DNA from: Eucalyptus grandis
Lineage: Eukaryota; Streptophyta; Magnoliopsida; Myrtales; Myrtaceae
Length of the DNA stretch: 64,000 nucleotides
Assembly (NCBI RefSeq): GCF_016545825.1
Contig: NC_052618.1
Span: 36,650,196-36,714,195 of the forward strand
Direction of reading: 5' to 3'
Within the stretch, counting starts at the first letter, position 1; every line of letters starts with the position of its first letter. The position numbers and the translations under genes are program-made. Of the stretch, positions 11,516-22,627 are shown piece by piece. Below the pieces are notes generated by a model. It worked only from the letters and a program-made list of their open reading frames with translations, had not been told where the DNA came from and did no database searches.

Positions 11516-11971
11516 ACTTGTTCGTTTTTCATCCGATTTCATGTATTTTAGTAGTAAAAAGAACATAGACAGAGGGAAAGAGAAAAAGAAGGGCGAAGAT
11601 CGAAACTAAACTCTAGTCCCCGTAGAATTGCTGGGGTAGAACTGAAAAAGTTTTGAAAGCTCAGGGTTGAACTGAAATTACTTCAAAGTTCGGTGAGCAA
11701 TGGGCAAAAGCAGTTGGCGTCGTTGAAAAGAGGCGGTGACAGTTCGAGCAAAATGCAAGTCCCTCTCCAAACTAAGCAACGAGAATCAACTACTCGGTTA
11801 CTCTCATCAGTCACTTCGTCTTCTTCCAGGTCCTTCTCTATCCTTTCACAAGTTCTTGCTGCAAGTTCTTGGTTCAATGGCTATCATACAAGATCATCAT
11901 GCATTGTTTCATGCATTGTTTCATTCTTTCAGTTCCATTCGATTGCAGAAAGTGGTTTTCGCAGTAGAATC

Positions 11972-14384
11972 ATGGCGGCCCCGGATCTAAATGCTCCGCC
12001 GGTGGAAGGCAACAGAAATCTTGAGGATCAAGTTGACAAGGTGAGGCACATGTTTGTTCATATTTCGAATTGATCTCTCGCACTGCATCACATCAAGATC
12101 GCCAAGTTTCTTCGAATCGAAAAGGGTCTTTAATCGCATCCCTATCTCCTTTTCCGTAGGTCCACAGGTTGATAGAGATGTGCATTCGGCGGTACATGGA
12201 GCGTGGGGAAACAGTCACTGCGTTAGAAACTCATTATGGGATCGACCCTGCGCTCACGCGTGTCGGTGAGAGATCATCTCTTTTGGTCTGATCAATGATC
12301 AATGCTACGAACTAGTCCAGTTGATTATTCTGAATGATTCGGTCCTGTTTACCCGCCGTTTCTTGGATGGGTTATATCTTGATACGAAGCTTCTGAACCT
12401 GTCGTTCGAATTCCAGTTTGGGACAGATTGGTCACATGTAATTGGGATTTTTTCCAAGAATACTTCCTGAGGCTAGTGGTGAAACGACAGATCGTCAGGT
12501 TCAATCAATTGCTCGAGCAACAGCATCGAGCCATGAGCAATCTTCCGGTGCCTGGTAAAGCTCTCAGAAGACTTCATTTATATAGAACTTCGCCTGCAAA
12601 TGCATTAGCTTCCATCCTTCATGGCATATGGGTTCACGTATACTTTGGTCAACTTTCCGAACAAGAGAAAATGCCCTTCCAACTCGTTTCTCACGCTAAA
12701 TCCGAAATTTAGTTGTGCTCTCAAGATGACTGTAAAAACTTGGGCCTTGTCTAGTGCTCTTCTAAGCATGGCCATCTGCTTATGATTGTTTGCTTCTCAA
12801 AGACGTTTTGTGTAGACCTCGAAGTTCAGCCTGTGAATTTTGCCTCCTATTGGACGGGTCCGGTTGTCGTACTTTGAGCACTTTGTTATGTGAGGCTTTA
12901 ATTGTTCTTCCCCTCCTTTCATGGTGCAGTGCAGCAGCAACAACAGACACCGATGGAACTGGATGAGACAGCTCCACAGGCTGATACTCCATTAAGCGGA
13001 ACGACCAATGAGAATGAGTAAGAAACTCAATTCTTGCGGTGTTTCTGTATCTCGTTTCTCCAAGACAATTTTTTTTGGTTCATCTTCTACAATTTCTTTT
13101 ACCTTTTTCTCCACTGCGTCGAACACTCTGGTGATTAGCTTAACTATTCATCTCAACCTGAATGCTACTTAACTACTTTATAGGATTCTTAACTCAAATT
13201 ACCTGCTTGTGCACATTGTTTGACTTTGCAAATTCTCCTATCCGCATTGGTTTAAATACATGCATCGTTCAGGAGTTTGGCTTTGTCAGCTTATGGCATG
13301 AGGTGTGGCATAATTTCAGTTGCCTTGTCGAGTCTCGCATCACAGGACATGAATATTCTTTTGATAGGAATTGTATGTTTAGATGATCGTAAATGCTGCC
13401 ACTGATAAAACACATTGGCAGAAACAACATGATAGTCACCGTGCGCATTCATTTCAAACACTTTGATCTTCAAGTTGGGATGCTGATTTGTGCTCACGCT
13501 TGTGGTTGAAAAATGATGATAAGCAGAGCTGAATCTAAAAGCCTACCCCCCAATCCCGTCAGCTTTGTCGGATCAGAAGACGGGTCTGAGCCAAATCTCG
13601 TGCTTGGCAGTAGTCTTGCTCAGTCTTCATCGGAAGGACCAGAAATGGGAATAGATGCCGCACCAGATGCTGCACATATGCAGATTTCGCAAGTCCCGAA
13701 CCTCATTGCAGGTGGCGACCAAGCTGCAAACTTCGGGGGACCTGTTCAATATTCGTCTTTAGCGACTCGAAGCTTACGCCACTTGGATTCAAACCCTGAA
13801 GGTATTCATGATATTTGACACTGTTGAGAATGATATCGTGTGTCATCGCTCTTACTTGGTTTGGAGTTTTGATTGGTAAATCTTTCCTGCAAAGGTTTGG
13901 CTGGGCATATTACTTGTCTGCATACTTGCACAGACATGTGGTTTTGTTCGTTTGCCGTCAGGGCATTCAACTAATGGCGCATCAGATCTGATAAAAGCTA
14001 GTATTACGATATTAATCTATGTATCAATTAGTACATCTCCTAGTACGTACAGACACCACTGCCTTGTACAGAATTGAGACATTCCCAAGTTAGCTTTCGG
14101 AAGAGATTTTTCCATTTTGCATTCTATTAAACCGAGATTCATTGGGGGGAGTCCTTGAAAGCCTTCACTTTGTGACTTTCTAGCTTGCACCAGGATGGCC
14201 CTTCTTATGCTTTATTTGTTTCCGTGTACTTTAAAAACCACTTGAAGCTACTGAGAAATCCGTGCGAAAATGCTGATTGACTTTGTTGTTCTTCTCGTAG
14301 TGGATGAGTTTTTTGGCAGGTCCCGATCAGAAGGACCGCGCTAATTTCGCATCAGGTCAGGGCTCTCCATCTGCGGATCTCTGA
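11972..14384 (+). CDS. TIGR01589-domain plant-specific protein, six exons, 246 aa
   Basis: Exons by splice sites and phase: 11972-12040, 12160-12265, 12417-12554, 12930-13017, 13527-13801 and 14320-14384. All introns are GT-AG and all junction phases agree. They sum to 741 nt including TGA. The protein starts MAAPDLNAPP. Residues 24 to about 95 (VHRLIEMCIRRYMERGETV, ALETHYGIDPALT, FFQEYFLRLVVKRQI, FNQLLEQQ) match the plant-specific domain TIGR01589 (A_thal_3526), of unknown function. A Q-run and an acidic, serine-rich low-complexity tail follow. The nearest in-frame start upstream would need a non-ATG codon, so I chose the ATG at 11972. Its last exon and flank are duplicated at the left edge of the window. 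The gene looks intact. No TATA box is obvious to me. Confidence 0.85.
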
Positions 14385-14835
14385 GTGAAGGTGGTATCGT
14401 GAGTCCCTTATCAATATCAGTATCTGGTGGGTTGTAGGAAAACTCATGCAGAGGGGACAATAGTGAGGACTACGATGCTTGTTTGGAAGAATGCAAGACA
14501 CTATCTTGTGTCTCATCAATTGGGTGAACAAAACAAATTCTCATTACATTTAGGGATTGAGCTTTTTGTCATTGTGCAAATTTGGGACCTGTTTAGTAGA
14601 GAGGATGATTGAATTTCTGGAGATGATCACTTCTATCTTGTCCTTAGATCAAAGTGAAAGACGCGCAACTTTGATTTTCTCTATGTCCGTCAATGTGGTA
14701 GCTAAACCAATTTATGATGTTTAGGTTTTTATGCTGGCAGTCGAATTAAATAGTAAAGCGAAACGTATAGTCATGTATTAACTAATATAGCTTCGTGGGA
14801 ACGGTATGTTTGGACTCGCTGAGATCAAGATATCC
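14385..14835 (+). other. 3' UTR and flank, duplicated at 260-625
   Basis: Downstream of the TGA this stretch follows the sequence at 260-625 in order. The similarity ends within gctgagatc at about 14829, at the same point where the left-edge copy turns into PPR sequence. Confidence 0.65.
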
Positions 14836-14839
14836 ACAA

Positions 14840-15294
14840 AATAATTGAACTTTGTAAAACTAGTTACCAATATCTAGTATCCTGAAAACTGCATGCTCCA
14901 GGACAATTCCAAAGGCAAAAGTGGCCATTTTCCACGACGCATACTGCTGAAATTTTGCTAGATCCAGTTTTGGTCTTCAACTTGGTATGTTGACAGTAGG
15001 AACCACATCCAGATACATTTAGGGACATGATATTCACATTTTTGGAATTGCAATCTCGGTTCAAGGTAACAAAGGTGTTTTTGGGGAAAAATCTAAAACA
15101 GAGATTTGATGCCCGCAGCTGAATGAGATAATTTAAGAAGCATCATCACCAGCAGGCATTGCATGCTAGGAAGCACCAGCACTTTTTGAGGACCTTCATG
15201 TTGTATCGAACACTCCAACACATGTTCGACATTTTCTAACACTTGATCAACACGTGTCGAAAAATTTAATATTTGATCAATTTTCTTGATACTC
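14840..15294. other. Unassigned sequence with cacgtg-rich motifs
   Basis: No supported gene. It contains repeated motifs of the type acacttgat and acacgtgtcg that lead into the dispersed repeat at 15295. Confidence 0.4.
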
Positions 15295-15861
15295 TCCGAC
15301 ACTTGATTATGAATTTTGACATACAAGTTTCCGACACGTGAGATCAATTTAAAAAATTTCAATAAATGAGGGTCAAACTATATGAAAATTAAAATAATAA
15401 TAATAAAAATAATAAATTGGGAAAGAAGAAAACCTAGTCTTCCTTCTCTTGTGACTCTCACTTCCCATGACACACAATTTACCACTCAAGTTTCTCTTCT
15501 CTTCTCTTTTGACACATCTGACACACGAGTCTAGAATGTGAATTGCTTGGTTTTTATTCTCCAACTTTTATAGATTACTGGAATGGAGTTGAATTATCAA
15601 AATGAAACAATGAATAATACAAATAAATTATGAATTAATATTTTTAGTGTAAATTCATTCTAGGCTTTTTATTATTATTTATTTATTTGTGAATTTGAAT
15701 CAAATTAATTTGATTCAAATAATCATTGAAATTTATGTACATATAAAAATATATATTTAATATATAATGTATCTCAATGTGTTGAAATTCTCTATTTTTT
15801 TAATAAATTACGTGACAATGTGTCGTGTCGCGTATCGTGTATCGGTGTGGTGCTACTTAGG
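15295..15861 (+). repeat. Dispersed repeat R, copy 1
   Basis: This unit is repeated in the same orientation at 33975-34567. Shared blocks in order: gaattttgacat, cgacacgtga, caaatgagg, cttcccat, tctagaatgtg, gaattgcttg, a long AT-rich core with tttgaatcaaattaatttga, atatatatttaatat, and a terminal gtgctacttag. It is non-coding. The superfamily is unknown to me; the gtcgtgtc-rich end suggests a DNA transposon derivative. Confidence 0.7.
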
Positions 15862-16400
15862 TATCCCTTTCAATGTTTTTTTTTTATTTGTTTTTATTTG
15901 GTTTTCCCCTTTTCTACCAAGCTCCGTTCCTTTTGTGAAGAATGTAATATTTTCTTTAAAATATTTTCTTAAAATTTATTTTCCAAAAAAAAAATGATAA
16001 TATTTTTTTGGTATTTGACTAAAACCTGAAAATACAAATGCTCAAGCTTTGATCCCTGGCACTCAAACTTGGGTTCACAAAGTTCGTGTGTGGGCCCTTG
16101 GCACTTGGGCTTGGGTTCTTGGTTAGAACATTTGTTCTTATTGATTTTTTTCTTTTGAAAAATCAAAATTTCAATTATTCGCTATTTTTCTTCTCCTTTG
16201 CCGTTTGCCAACCACAGGTGGGGGACAAGCTTGAGACTCATCCGCCTTGGGAGAGTTCATCTCTTGCTTGTGGCCAATGGCCAATCCCAAATGTTGAGAA
16301 TCAACGTCGGAGTTTCCGTGCTTAACTGTGGAGTTTTAGGTCTAACCGTTGTTACCAAGTATTATCTTGGAAAATGTTTTTTGATTTTTCAAATAGGAAA

Positions 16401-19340
16401 TGTTGACACCTAAATTTTGGCGACCTGTTTAGTCATTTATTGTATTAAAAAATTAAGGGTTAATTTTATCCTTGCAAAAATATTAATTGCATAACATATA
16501 GATTTAGGTGCATTTAATTTGCATTTTTTGCATTTATTTATTGGACCGGTGATGGGTGGGTTCGAATTAGTGGTCTTGAACTTTAACTTGACAGGCCGGA
16601 CTAAGCTCACGGCGAGCAAATTGGCCAAAAAATTAATGATAAAAATTATTTCATGAAAAATAGGAATTTGAAATTTTTCCGGAAATGATAGATTTTTCGG
16701 ATAATGCAAATGGAAAAGTAAATATTGCGTTCGGCAAAAGAAATTTTTGTGGATACGGATTTGGAAAAATTTAAAACACTAATCTTGGCCTATAAATAGG
16801 TTGTTCGTGTAGGGTTTCAGGGAGGCCACACATTGAATATATGGCCACAATATAGAAAATATACGTGAAGGAGAGGGAACGTGAGGGGAAGGAGGCTGGC
16901 TTTCTCTCTGCAATGGCTCGTTGAAGCTTCCTCGCAGCATCTCGGCGCAATCTTTAGCAAATCTCTACCACATTAAACAAGCCTTCGAGCCAGCATTGGA
17001 GTTCCACCAGTCGTACGAGTTTCCCAAAGATAGTCAAGCAACCTCCAGGTGAACATCCAGCGAGCCAGCTCCAAGGTGTCCTTGGCAGGTTTTCAGCAAG
17101 ATTCCCGCCACGACTAGCCTTAGTCGTGCCTCATCAAGCAGCTGCAGGGTTTCTCGAGGGACGTCAATAATCTCAGTCGAGAATTCCATCCTCTGGTCAC
17201 GTGTTCAAGTTCCAATCGACGCCGATCTCGGAGCCTTACCAAGTTGCTGCCTTGGTCTCTCCATCGCAACGTTTTCTTAAGTCAACGTTTGTCCAGCAAC
17301 TTCCGCGGTGATTGATTGCTGTTGCAGGCGAAATTTCTTAGACGATTACCCGGTCTTCTCGGAGTACCCAACAGAGACGTCCACGAGATAAACCCGGAGA
17401 GAGACTCGTGCTTTCACTTCTCTACTGCACCCATTCACAAAGTCCACGCATGAGGAGATAGGAGAAAATTTGGGGCATAGATATTCTCAGTAAAAAAGGG
17501 GTGGTCAACTTTGAGAGGGATTTGACTGTGTTTCATAAAAATTGAGGACTAAGCTGGAGTAGTCCCTGCACGAACATCTTCTTTGGCCCACCGCTTCGGG
17601 AGGTTTCTAAAGCGGTCCCAAGTTGATCACCAAGATGTGAGCAGCCGCAGAGCCATCGAACACCGCAAATCACTTCTGATCACCAATCGCGATCCAGTGT
17701 CCGACGCTCAAATTTTGAAAGTTATTGTCACAGGACCCATCATCACGCACCATTGACGACGAAGCTGTTCTAGTCCCGAGCCACGAGTCCCTACATGATC
17801 TCGCAAATCATTTGTGAACCACCACAGCCACTGACCTTGAGTCGTGCCGCGCTGTGCCTCCATCGTTGATCCACCTCACCGTTCGAATTTTGGAAAAAAT
17901 TCAAATTTAGGTAGAGATCTATTTTATTTTATCAGGTCGGTTTATTTTACTAGGTTGATTTATTTTATTAGGTAGGTTTATTTAGTAGATTTATTTTATC
18001 TTATTTTAGTTTTTGATATCTTATCTCTTTGTTTGAATTTTTTTCCAATGCATGATTGAAATTCCATGATGTAGAATCCAATTCGCAACAGCACGAATTT
18101 TTATTCTATCTATAAGGCTTTAGATGAAATAATTATTCACGCGGGAGTAAAATTGATATCTTCATTTTTAAGGCTTAAGATCAATTTATCAATTTTATTA
18201 GCGAAATAGTTAAGTTTGAATTTCAATTCAAATGGTGGATAGCATTTTTGATGGCCGTGGATGGTTTGATGTTTATCTTTTAATTGTTCTATTTATCCTG
18301 AAAATACAAAAAAAGATTGCATTTGCATCCCATGTAGATTAGAATTGATTGCATGATAGGTTAGTTATTATTATTTTTAAATGCATGTTTAGAAGGAATT
18401 TAGAATAGATAGCATTTAACTCTATTTTTCACTTTAGTTAGATTTTTATCTTTAGTGATTTTAATTAGGAATTTTCATAAAAAAAAAATACAAAAAAAAA
18501 TCATGCGCACGTCATATAGGATTAGGTTTATGAAATTTTCGTCATCTAGTGATTGTTGCTAGGTTCATTTAGTTAGAAATTGCTCGTCATTAAAATTAGG
18601 TCATTTGATTAATTTAGATTGCATATTTAATTGTTGCATTTCTTTAATTTCGAATTTCATGGAAAATACTAAAAAATTTAGAATAAATTCATTTCATGCT
18701 TTAGGATAGATTGCATGCTTATTCATGTCATGTAGTTTAGATCATATTGCCATGCCATATCATCTCATGTTAGATTAGTAGCATGCATTTCATAAAGCAT
18801 GATTCTCATTAAAAAAGTGAAAACAAAAATTGAGTGATTGCGTGTTAATTAGAAATCATATCTAGGATTGCTGATATAAATTCTGATCTAACAACGCAGA
18901 TGCTTTCGTTGAGGTAAGTCCTGCAATTTATTCACTGCTTTATCTAAGTGTTAAATTGGTGGTTTGTGCACTCGTATGATCACCTTACATGTTAGGGAAA
19001 TGAATTAAAATCCATTCAAGCTGCTTGCCAAACATTTTTCCAAAAATAAAAGAGAAAGGTACCGAAAGGGCGTTAGTGAAAGCTAGCGTAATCAAGTCCC
19101 CGAACTCATAAATCTCTAGTTCGTAGAAGTAAAGTAAATCTCCCGTTACTTTACTTAGGTGTCTAATCAACCTACCAAAAATAAATTAGTGGCGACTCCT
19201 GATTGAAAATCATTTGTATGTTAAAAATTTGAACCTAAGTCGCGAATTGATATGGGCTTGAAAGAGCCCAAGCTAAGTTTAGGCTTAGTAGTCCATTAGC
19301 CTAATTTTAGGTGGTGTATCCGAAAATTTAGATCGTGATA
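16401..19340 (+). mobile_element. Solo LTR, Tat-like Ty3/gypsy family, TSD GGAAA
   Basis: It begins TGTTGACACCTAAATTTTGG and ends near GATCGTGATA, where the final CA has become TA. GGAAA lies directly on both sides (16396-16400 and 19341-19345). The ends match the LTRs of the element at 22628-32713 read on the opposite strand, including the block agtggcgactcctgatt and the 3' segment gggcttg...cctaagtcgcgaatt. The middle differs, so it is another subfamily. No internal region remains, as expected after LTR-LTR recombination. It sits inside an AAAATATTTTCC-rich MITE-like sequence. Confidence 0.85.
16791..16800 (+). promoter_or_regulatory. TATA box of the solo LTR
   Basis: TATAAATAGG sits about 390 bases into the LTR, followed by a pyrimidine-rich leader-like stretch. 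It is the probable U3/R promoter, inferred from position. Confidence 0.45.
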
Positions 19341-19345
19341 GGAAA

Positions 19346-19960
19346 TTGCAGAAAACATTTTCTGTTGACTCATTTTTCTAACAAACCAAATGCCAAAAAA
19401 TTAGAGAAATATTTTCCGTGAAACAAATAGAGCATTAGGATGTTTTTATTTCACGGAAAACTCAAGATTTGGAAAATATTTTCCAAAATATAATGCTTAG
19501 TATCACTTATAAAATTGAACAAATGAACAATATTTTTATTACCCATGAAAATATTGAGATATAAAATGTTATTGATAAGGAAGACATTTGTCATTAGCTA
19601 ATTTTTCTAAACGATATAACCACATTGTTAGAGACCGAACTTTTGGTCGACTAATGTTGCACCTTAGTCTCTTTCCTTGGACCACTATAGAGAATGACCT
19701 TTGTCATCACACAATCGGTCATTATTAGAATCTAAAATCCGTATCGTTCCCCATTTTGAATAAAGGCGATTCTATAATTTTTTGGTTGCTTTTTTTCGTA
19801 TCAAATAATTCGATGTAATTTCAGCTGAATCGAATCAAACCCCTCGTCTTAACCCAAATCCCGACCAAAATTGCCATTTTCAGGGTCAATATTATCACAG
19901 CTCCTGCATTTTATCCGGTACAAAATCTCGATTAAATTTCATTCGACCAAAATTGTAGGC
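19346..19960. other. MITE-like AT-rich sequence flanking the solo LTR
   Basis: Contains ggaaaatattttcc-type inverted motifs of the family split by the solo LTR insertion, then unassigned sequence. No gene is seen. Confidence 0.4.
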
Positions 19961-19964
19961 AAGA

Positions 19965-21135
19965 CGTTCGTGGAAAAGAAAATTGGTTACCTTATTTCTC
20001 TCCTACGTCGAAAGCCTCAAGTGGCTGTGGTAGAGGCTTTAGCCCACTTTTAAAATCCCGAAACTTCAACATTTGTGTTTGGTCGTCACAAATTGATTCC
20101 AACTTTAGAGGAGGACTTGGAAATCATTGCTGGCAATGTTCCTTAGCCCGGTGTTGTCGATCCTCCTTTGGGTGTAGATCCTGTGGCGCTCGAGTCAATT
20201 TTAAGAAGTTCCATGTCACGAAATTAGAGCACTTCTTAGTAGGTATTCAAAAGTCTCACTTTGTCTTTCATTGAGCAAAGATTTCGTAACTTTCTCGCAA
20301 GCCTCGATCCTCGAGATGCTTCCTTTTAGCATTTTTCGGATTTGTCCTTTACCATTCACCCAGAAAACGATGGATCCTAATCTTTCCCATGTTATCAATG
20401 GAGTCCTTCACCTTAAGGGATTCACTAACATGATTCTTGCCGAAATGTTCATTTCTCCCAATCATTTAAAAGAGAACAAGGCTATGAGTTTTAGAGGCCC
20501 CATAGGTGTTCTCCAAGTTTGAGTTATTTCTCACACAAAGAAGTATGGAGGGAATATGTTTATTTCTCACATAAAAAAGTATGAAGGGAATATGTTTATT
20601 TCTCACATAAAAAAGTATGAAGGGAATATGTTTATTACCAACATCGACAAAGATGCAAATCCTATTACCAAATTTGAGAACTTGACAAAATTCCTCCCTG
20701 CTTGGACAATTTGTGATCAGTTTGAATTCTTTGAAAATATCACTCCAAACCAAATCTTGTGGCAAGCCTCTTGGATTCGCTTCCCTAAAGCACGTCTTGC
20801 AAGTAGTCACAACAACCCAATTCCACCCTTAGGTTTGACAGGGTCTACATTTTACTACCCTTTAAGGGTTGCTCTTCAATATAGTGTACTCCAAGAAATC
20901 CGTCCTCCTTTAAAGCCGGGGTTGTTTTGTTTTGACTTTTGCAACATTGTCAAGAGGAACCAAATCAAAACTTGAAGGAGGTGAAAAATGTCATTGACAT
21001 CCTATGCAATTGCCAACCAAGAGATGTCGGGTGGGTCACCTAATTGGAGGGAACAATCAAGGAGCATCCTGCCTTGAAGGATTACATCATTCGCCGCATT
21101 GAACCTGAAGCCATCGTCGGCACACTTAAGCAAAT
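19965..21135 (+). pseudogene. DUF7745-like ORF remnant of a plant retroelement
   Basis: Read with frame changes, the plus strand gives LLRRKPQVAVVEALAHF, NPETSTFVFGR, LIPTLEEDLEII, FENITPNQILWQASWIRFP, LTGSTFYYPLRVALQYSVLQ and finally HPALKDYIIRRIEPEA with GTLKQMVKL. The order (valley of VVEAL...F.NPE..TFVFG...L.PTLEE, then N.I.W.A.W.R.P) resembles the DUF7745-type ORF often found in plant Tat/Ogre-like retroelements. Stops (TAA at about 20050, TAG at about 20144) and frameshifts are present. The last part (from about 21117) is included in the repeat unit of the S1-family array that follows. The assignment to DUF7745 is from recalled motif order and is moderate. Confidence 0.5.
20524..20631 (+). 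repeat. 36-bp tandem repeat, three copies
   Basis: Units start at 20524, 20560 and 20596 (ttatttctcac...gggaatatgt). The period of 36 keeps the reading frame and adds 12 residues (MFISHIKKYEGN) per unit inside the DUF7745-like remnant. Confidence 0.9.
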
Positions 21136-21248
21136 GGTGAAGTTATACCACTTTTTGGCATTACAAACGCAAATATGGTTGTGATTATCATTGAAAGTCC
21201 ATGTTAATCTGAGTGCTAGATCTTATAATCAGAACAATTTGTGCCCCA

Positions 21249-21512
21249 ATGATGAAGACATTAGGTGCGCTCCTACTCCTCTGCTCCTTATTTGCGAGTA
21301 GCCACATCTGAAGCGCTTAGAGGAGGACACATGTGAAGATCGAAAATGATTTGCCTATTGGAACTATTCTCATCGTCCATTGCAAATCGAATGACAACGA
21401 CTTGGGAACCCATCATGTGAAGGCTAGCTAGGAATTCCCCTTCGTACCCAACTTCATCGTGAGAACCCTCTTCTTCTGCAGCTTACAAAAACTTTCTAAT
21501 GCAAGTGCTTGA
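21249..21512 (+). pseudogene. S-protein homologue pseudogene 1 (plant self-incompatibility S1 family)
   Basis: ATGATGAAG opens a hydrophobic signal-peptide-like stretch (TLGALLLLCSLFASS). After two stops (TGA, then TAG) comes THVKIENDLPIGTILIVHCK, NDNDLGTHHV, FVPNFIVRTLFFC. That is the N-terminal half of the S1/SPH family: V.I.NDLP.G..L.VHCKS.DDDLG.H.V....W.F.FVPNF..TLFFC. Family members are small secreted proteins; the poppy S proteins are stigma determinants of self-incompatibility, and most homologues have no assigned role. The C-terminal half with its last cysteines is missing, and a further TAG replaces the tryptophan region (AS-stop-EF). Non-functional. Confidence 0.8.
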
Positions 21513-21843
21513 GAATTTGTTCATTTTGTCATGACTTATTAGTGTTTATGTCAATTGGGGTTGTGATACTTTTCTAATCAAAATTTAAATTTTTTTATGT
21601 TGGTGTTGGAATATGCACATTACGTGCACGATGCTAGCACAGTGCGTGCACATCACACTTATGTCATGTGCACGATAGTTAGGGCATGCATACCACACTT
21701 ATTATACATGCACAACACGCTTGAGCAAATGGTGAAGTTAGACCACTTTTAATTTTACAAACACAAATATAATTGTGATCATCACTGAGAGTCTATGTTA
21801 ATATGAGTGATAGATGTTATAATCGGAGCAACTTGTGCCCCCA

Positions 21844-22086
21844 GTGACGAAGACATTAGCTACGCTCCTACTTCCTTGCTCCTTATTCATGAGTAGCCAC
21901 ATCAGAAGTGTTTAGATGAAGACGCATGTGAAGATAAAAAATGATTTGCCTAATGGAACCACTCTCATGGTCTATTGCAAATTGAAGGATGATGACTTGA
22001 GAGCCCATCATGTGAAGGGTAGCTGGGAATTCTCCTTCGTACCCAAATTCATCACGGGAACCGTCTTCTTCTACGACTTTTTCTAG
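21844..22086 (+). pseudogene. S-protein homologue pseudogene 2
   Basis: Second unit of the array. The ATGATG start of the other copies is GTGACG here, so the start is lost. The signal-like part (TLATLLLPCSLF) is followed by the same in-frame TAG (gtgtttag) as in the other copies, then THVKIKNDLPNGTTLMVYCK, DDDLRAHHVKGSWEFSFVPK and FFYDFF before TAG at 22084-22086. The downstream 100 bases may hold a scrambled C-terminal part. Confidence 0.75.
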
Positions 22087-22230
22087 CCTGGATGATTTGA
22101 GTAGTTCACCATATACATGCAAAGCAGGCATCGGGACGCACTTAGTGTACTGGGAAGATCTTAGGGTCAGTAAATAGTTCAATGCCTATTATCATGGAAT
22201 GCTCATTCATAGTTAGGGGGGAAAACCCCT

Positions 22231-22547
22231 TATTCGCAAGTAGCCACATTGGAAGCGTTTAGATGAAGATGCACATGAAGATAAAAAATAATTGGACTAT
22301 TGGAACCACTCTCATCGTCCATTGCCAATGGAAGGACCGCGACTTGGGAACTCATCATGTGAAGGGCAGCTGGGAATTCTCCTTGGTACCCAACTTCATC
22401 GCAAGAACCCTCTTCTTCTACACTTACACAAACTTTCGAATGCAGGTGCTTGACAATTCTTTCATTTCGTCTCATTTTTTATTTTTTGATGGGTCGAGTT
22501 ATGACTTATTAGTACTTATGTCAATTGGAGTTGTGATGCTTTTTTAA
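22231..22547 (+). pseudogene. S-protein homologue pseudogene 3 (5' truncated)
   Basis: The signal-peptide start is deleted; the unit resumes at about 22231 (ttattcgcaagtagcc). The frame from 22263 stays open for 94 codons: MKMHMKIKNNWTIGTTLIVH, DRDLGTHHVKGSWEFSLVPN, FIARTLFFYTYTNF. After about residue 55 it runs into the non-homologous array spacer. The NDLP motif is altered to NNWT. The open frame is short and has no signal peptide, so I treat it as a relic. Confidence 0.7.
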
Positions 22548-22627
22548 TTAAAATTTAAGTTTTTATGTTGGTGTTAGAATATACACATCACATGCACCAT
22601 GCTAGCACAATGCATGCACATCACACT

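Noticed and set aside
11693..11971. In-frame upstream extension of the TIGR01589 gene
   Set aside because: It would need a non-ATG start and adds low-complexity sequence; MAAPDLNAPP is a normal plant N-terminus.
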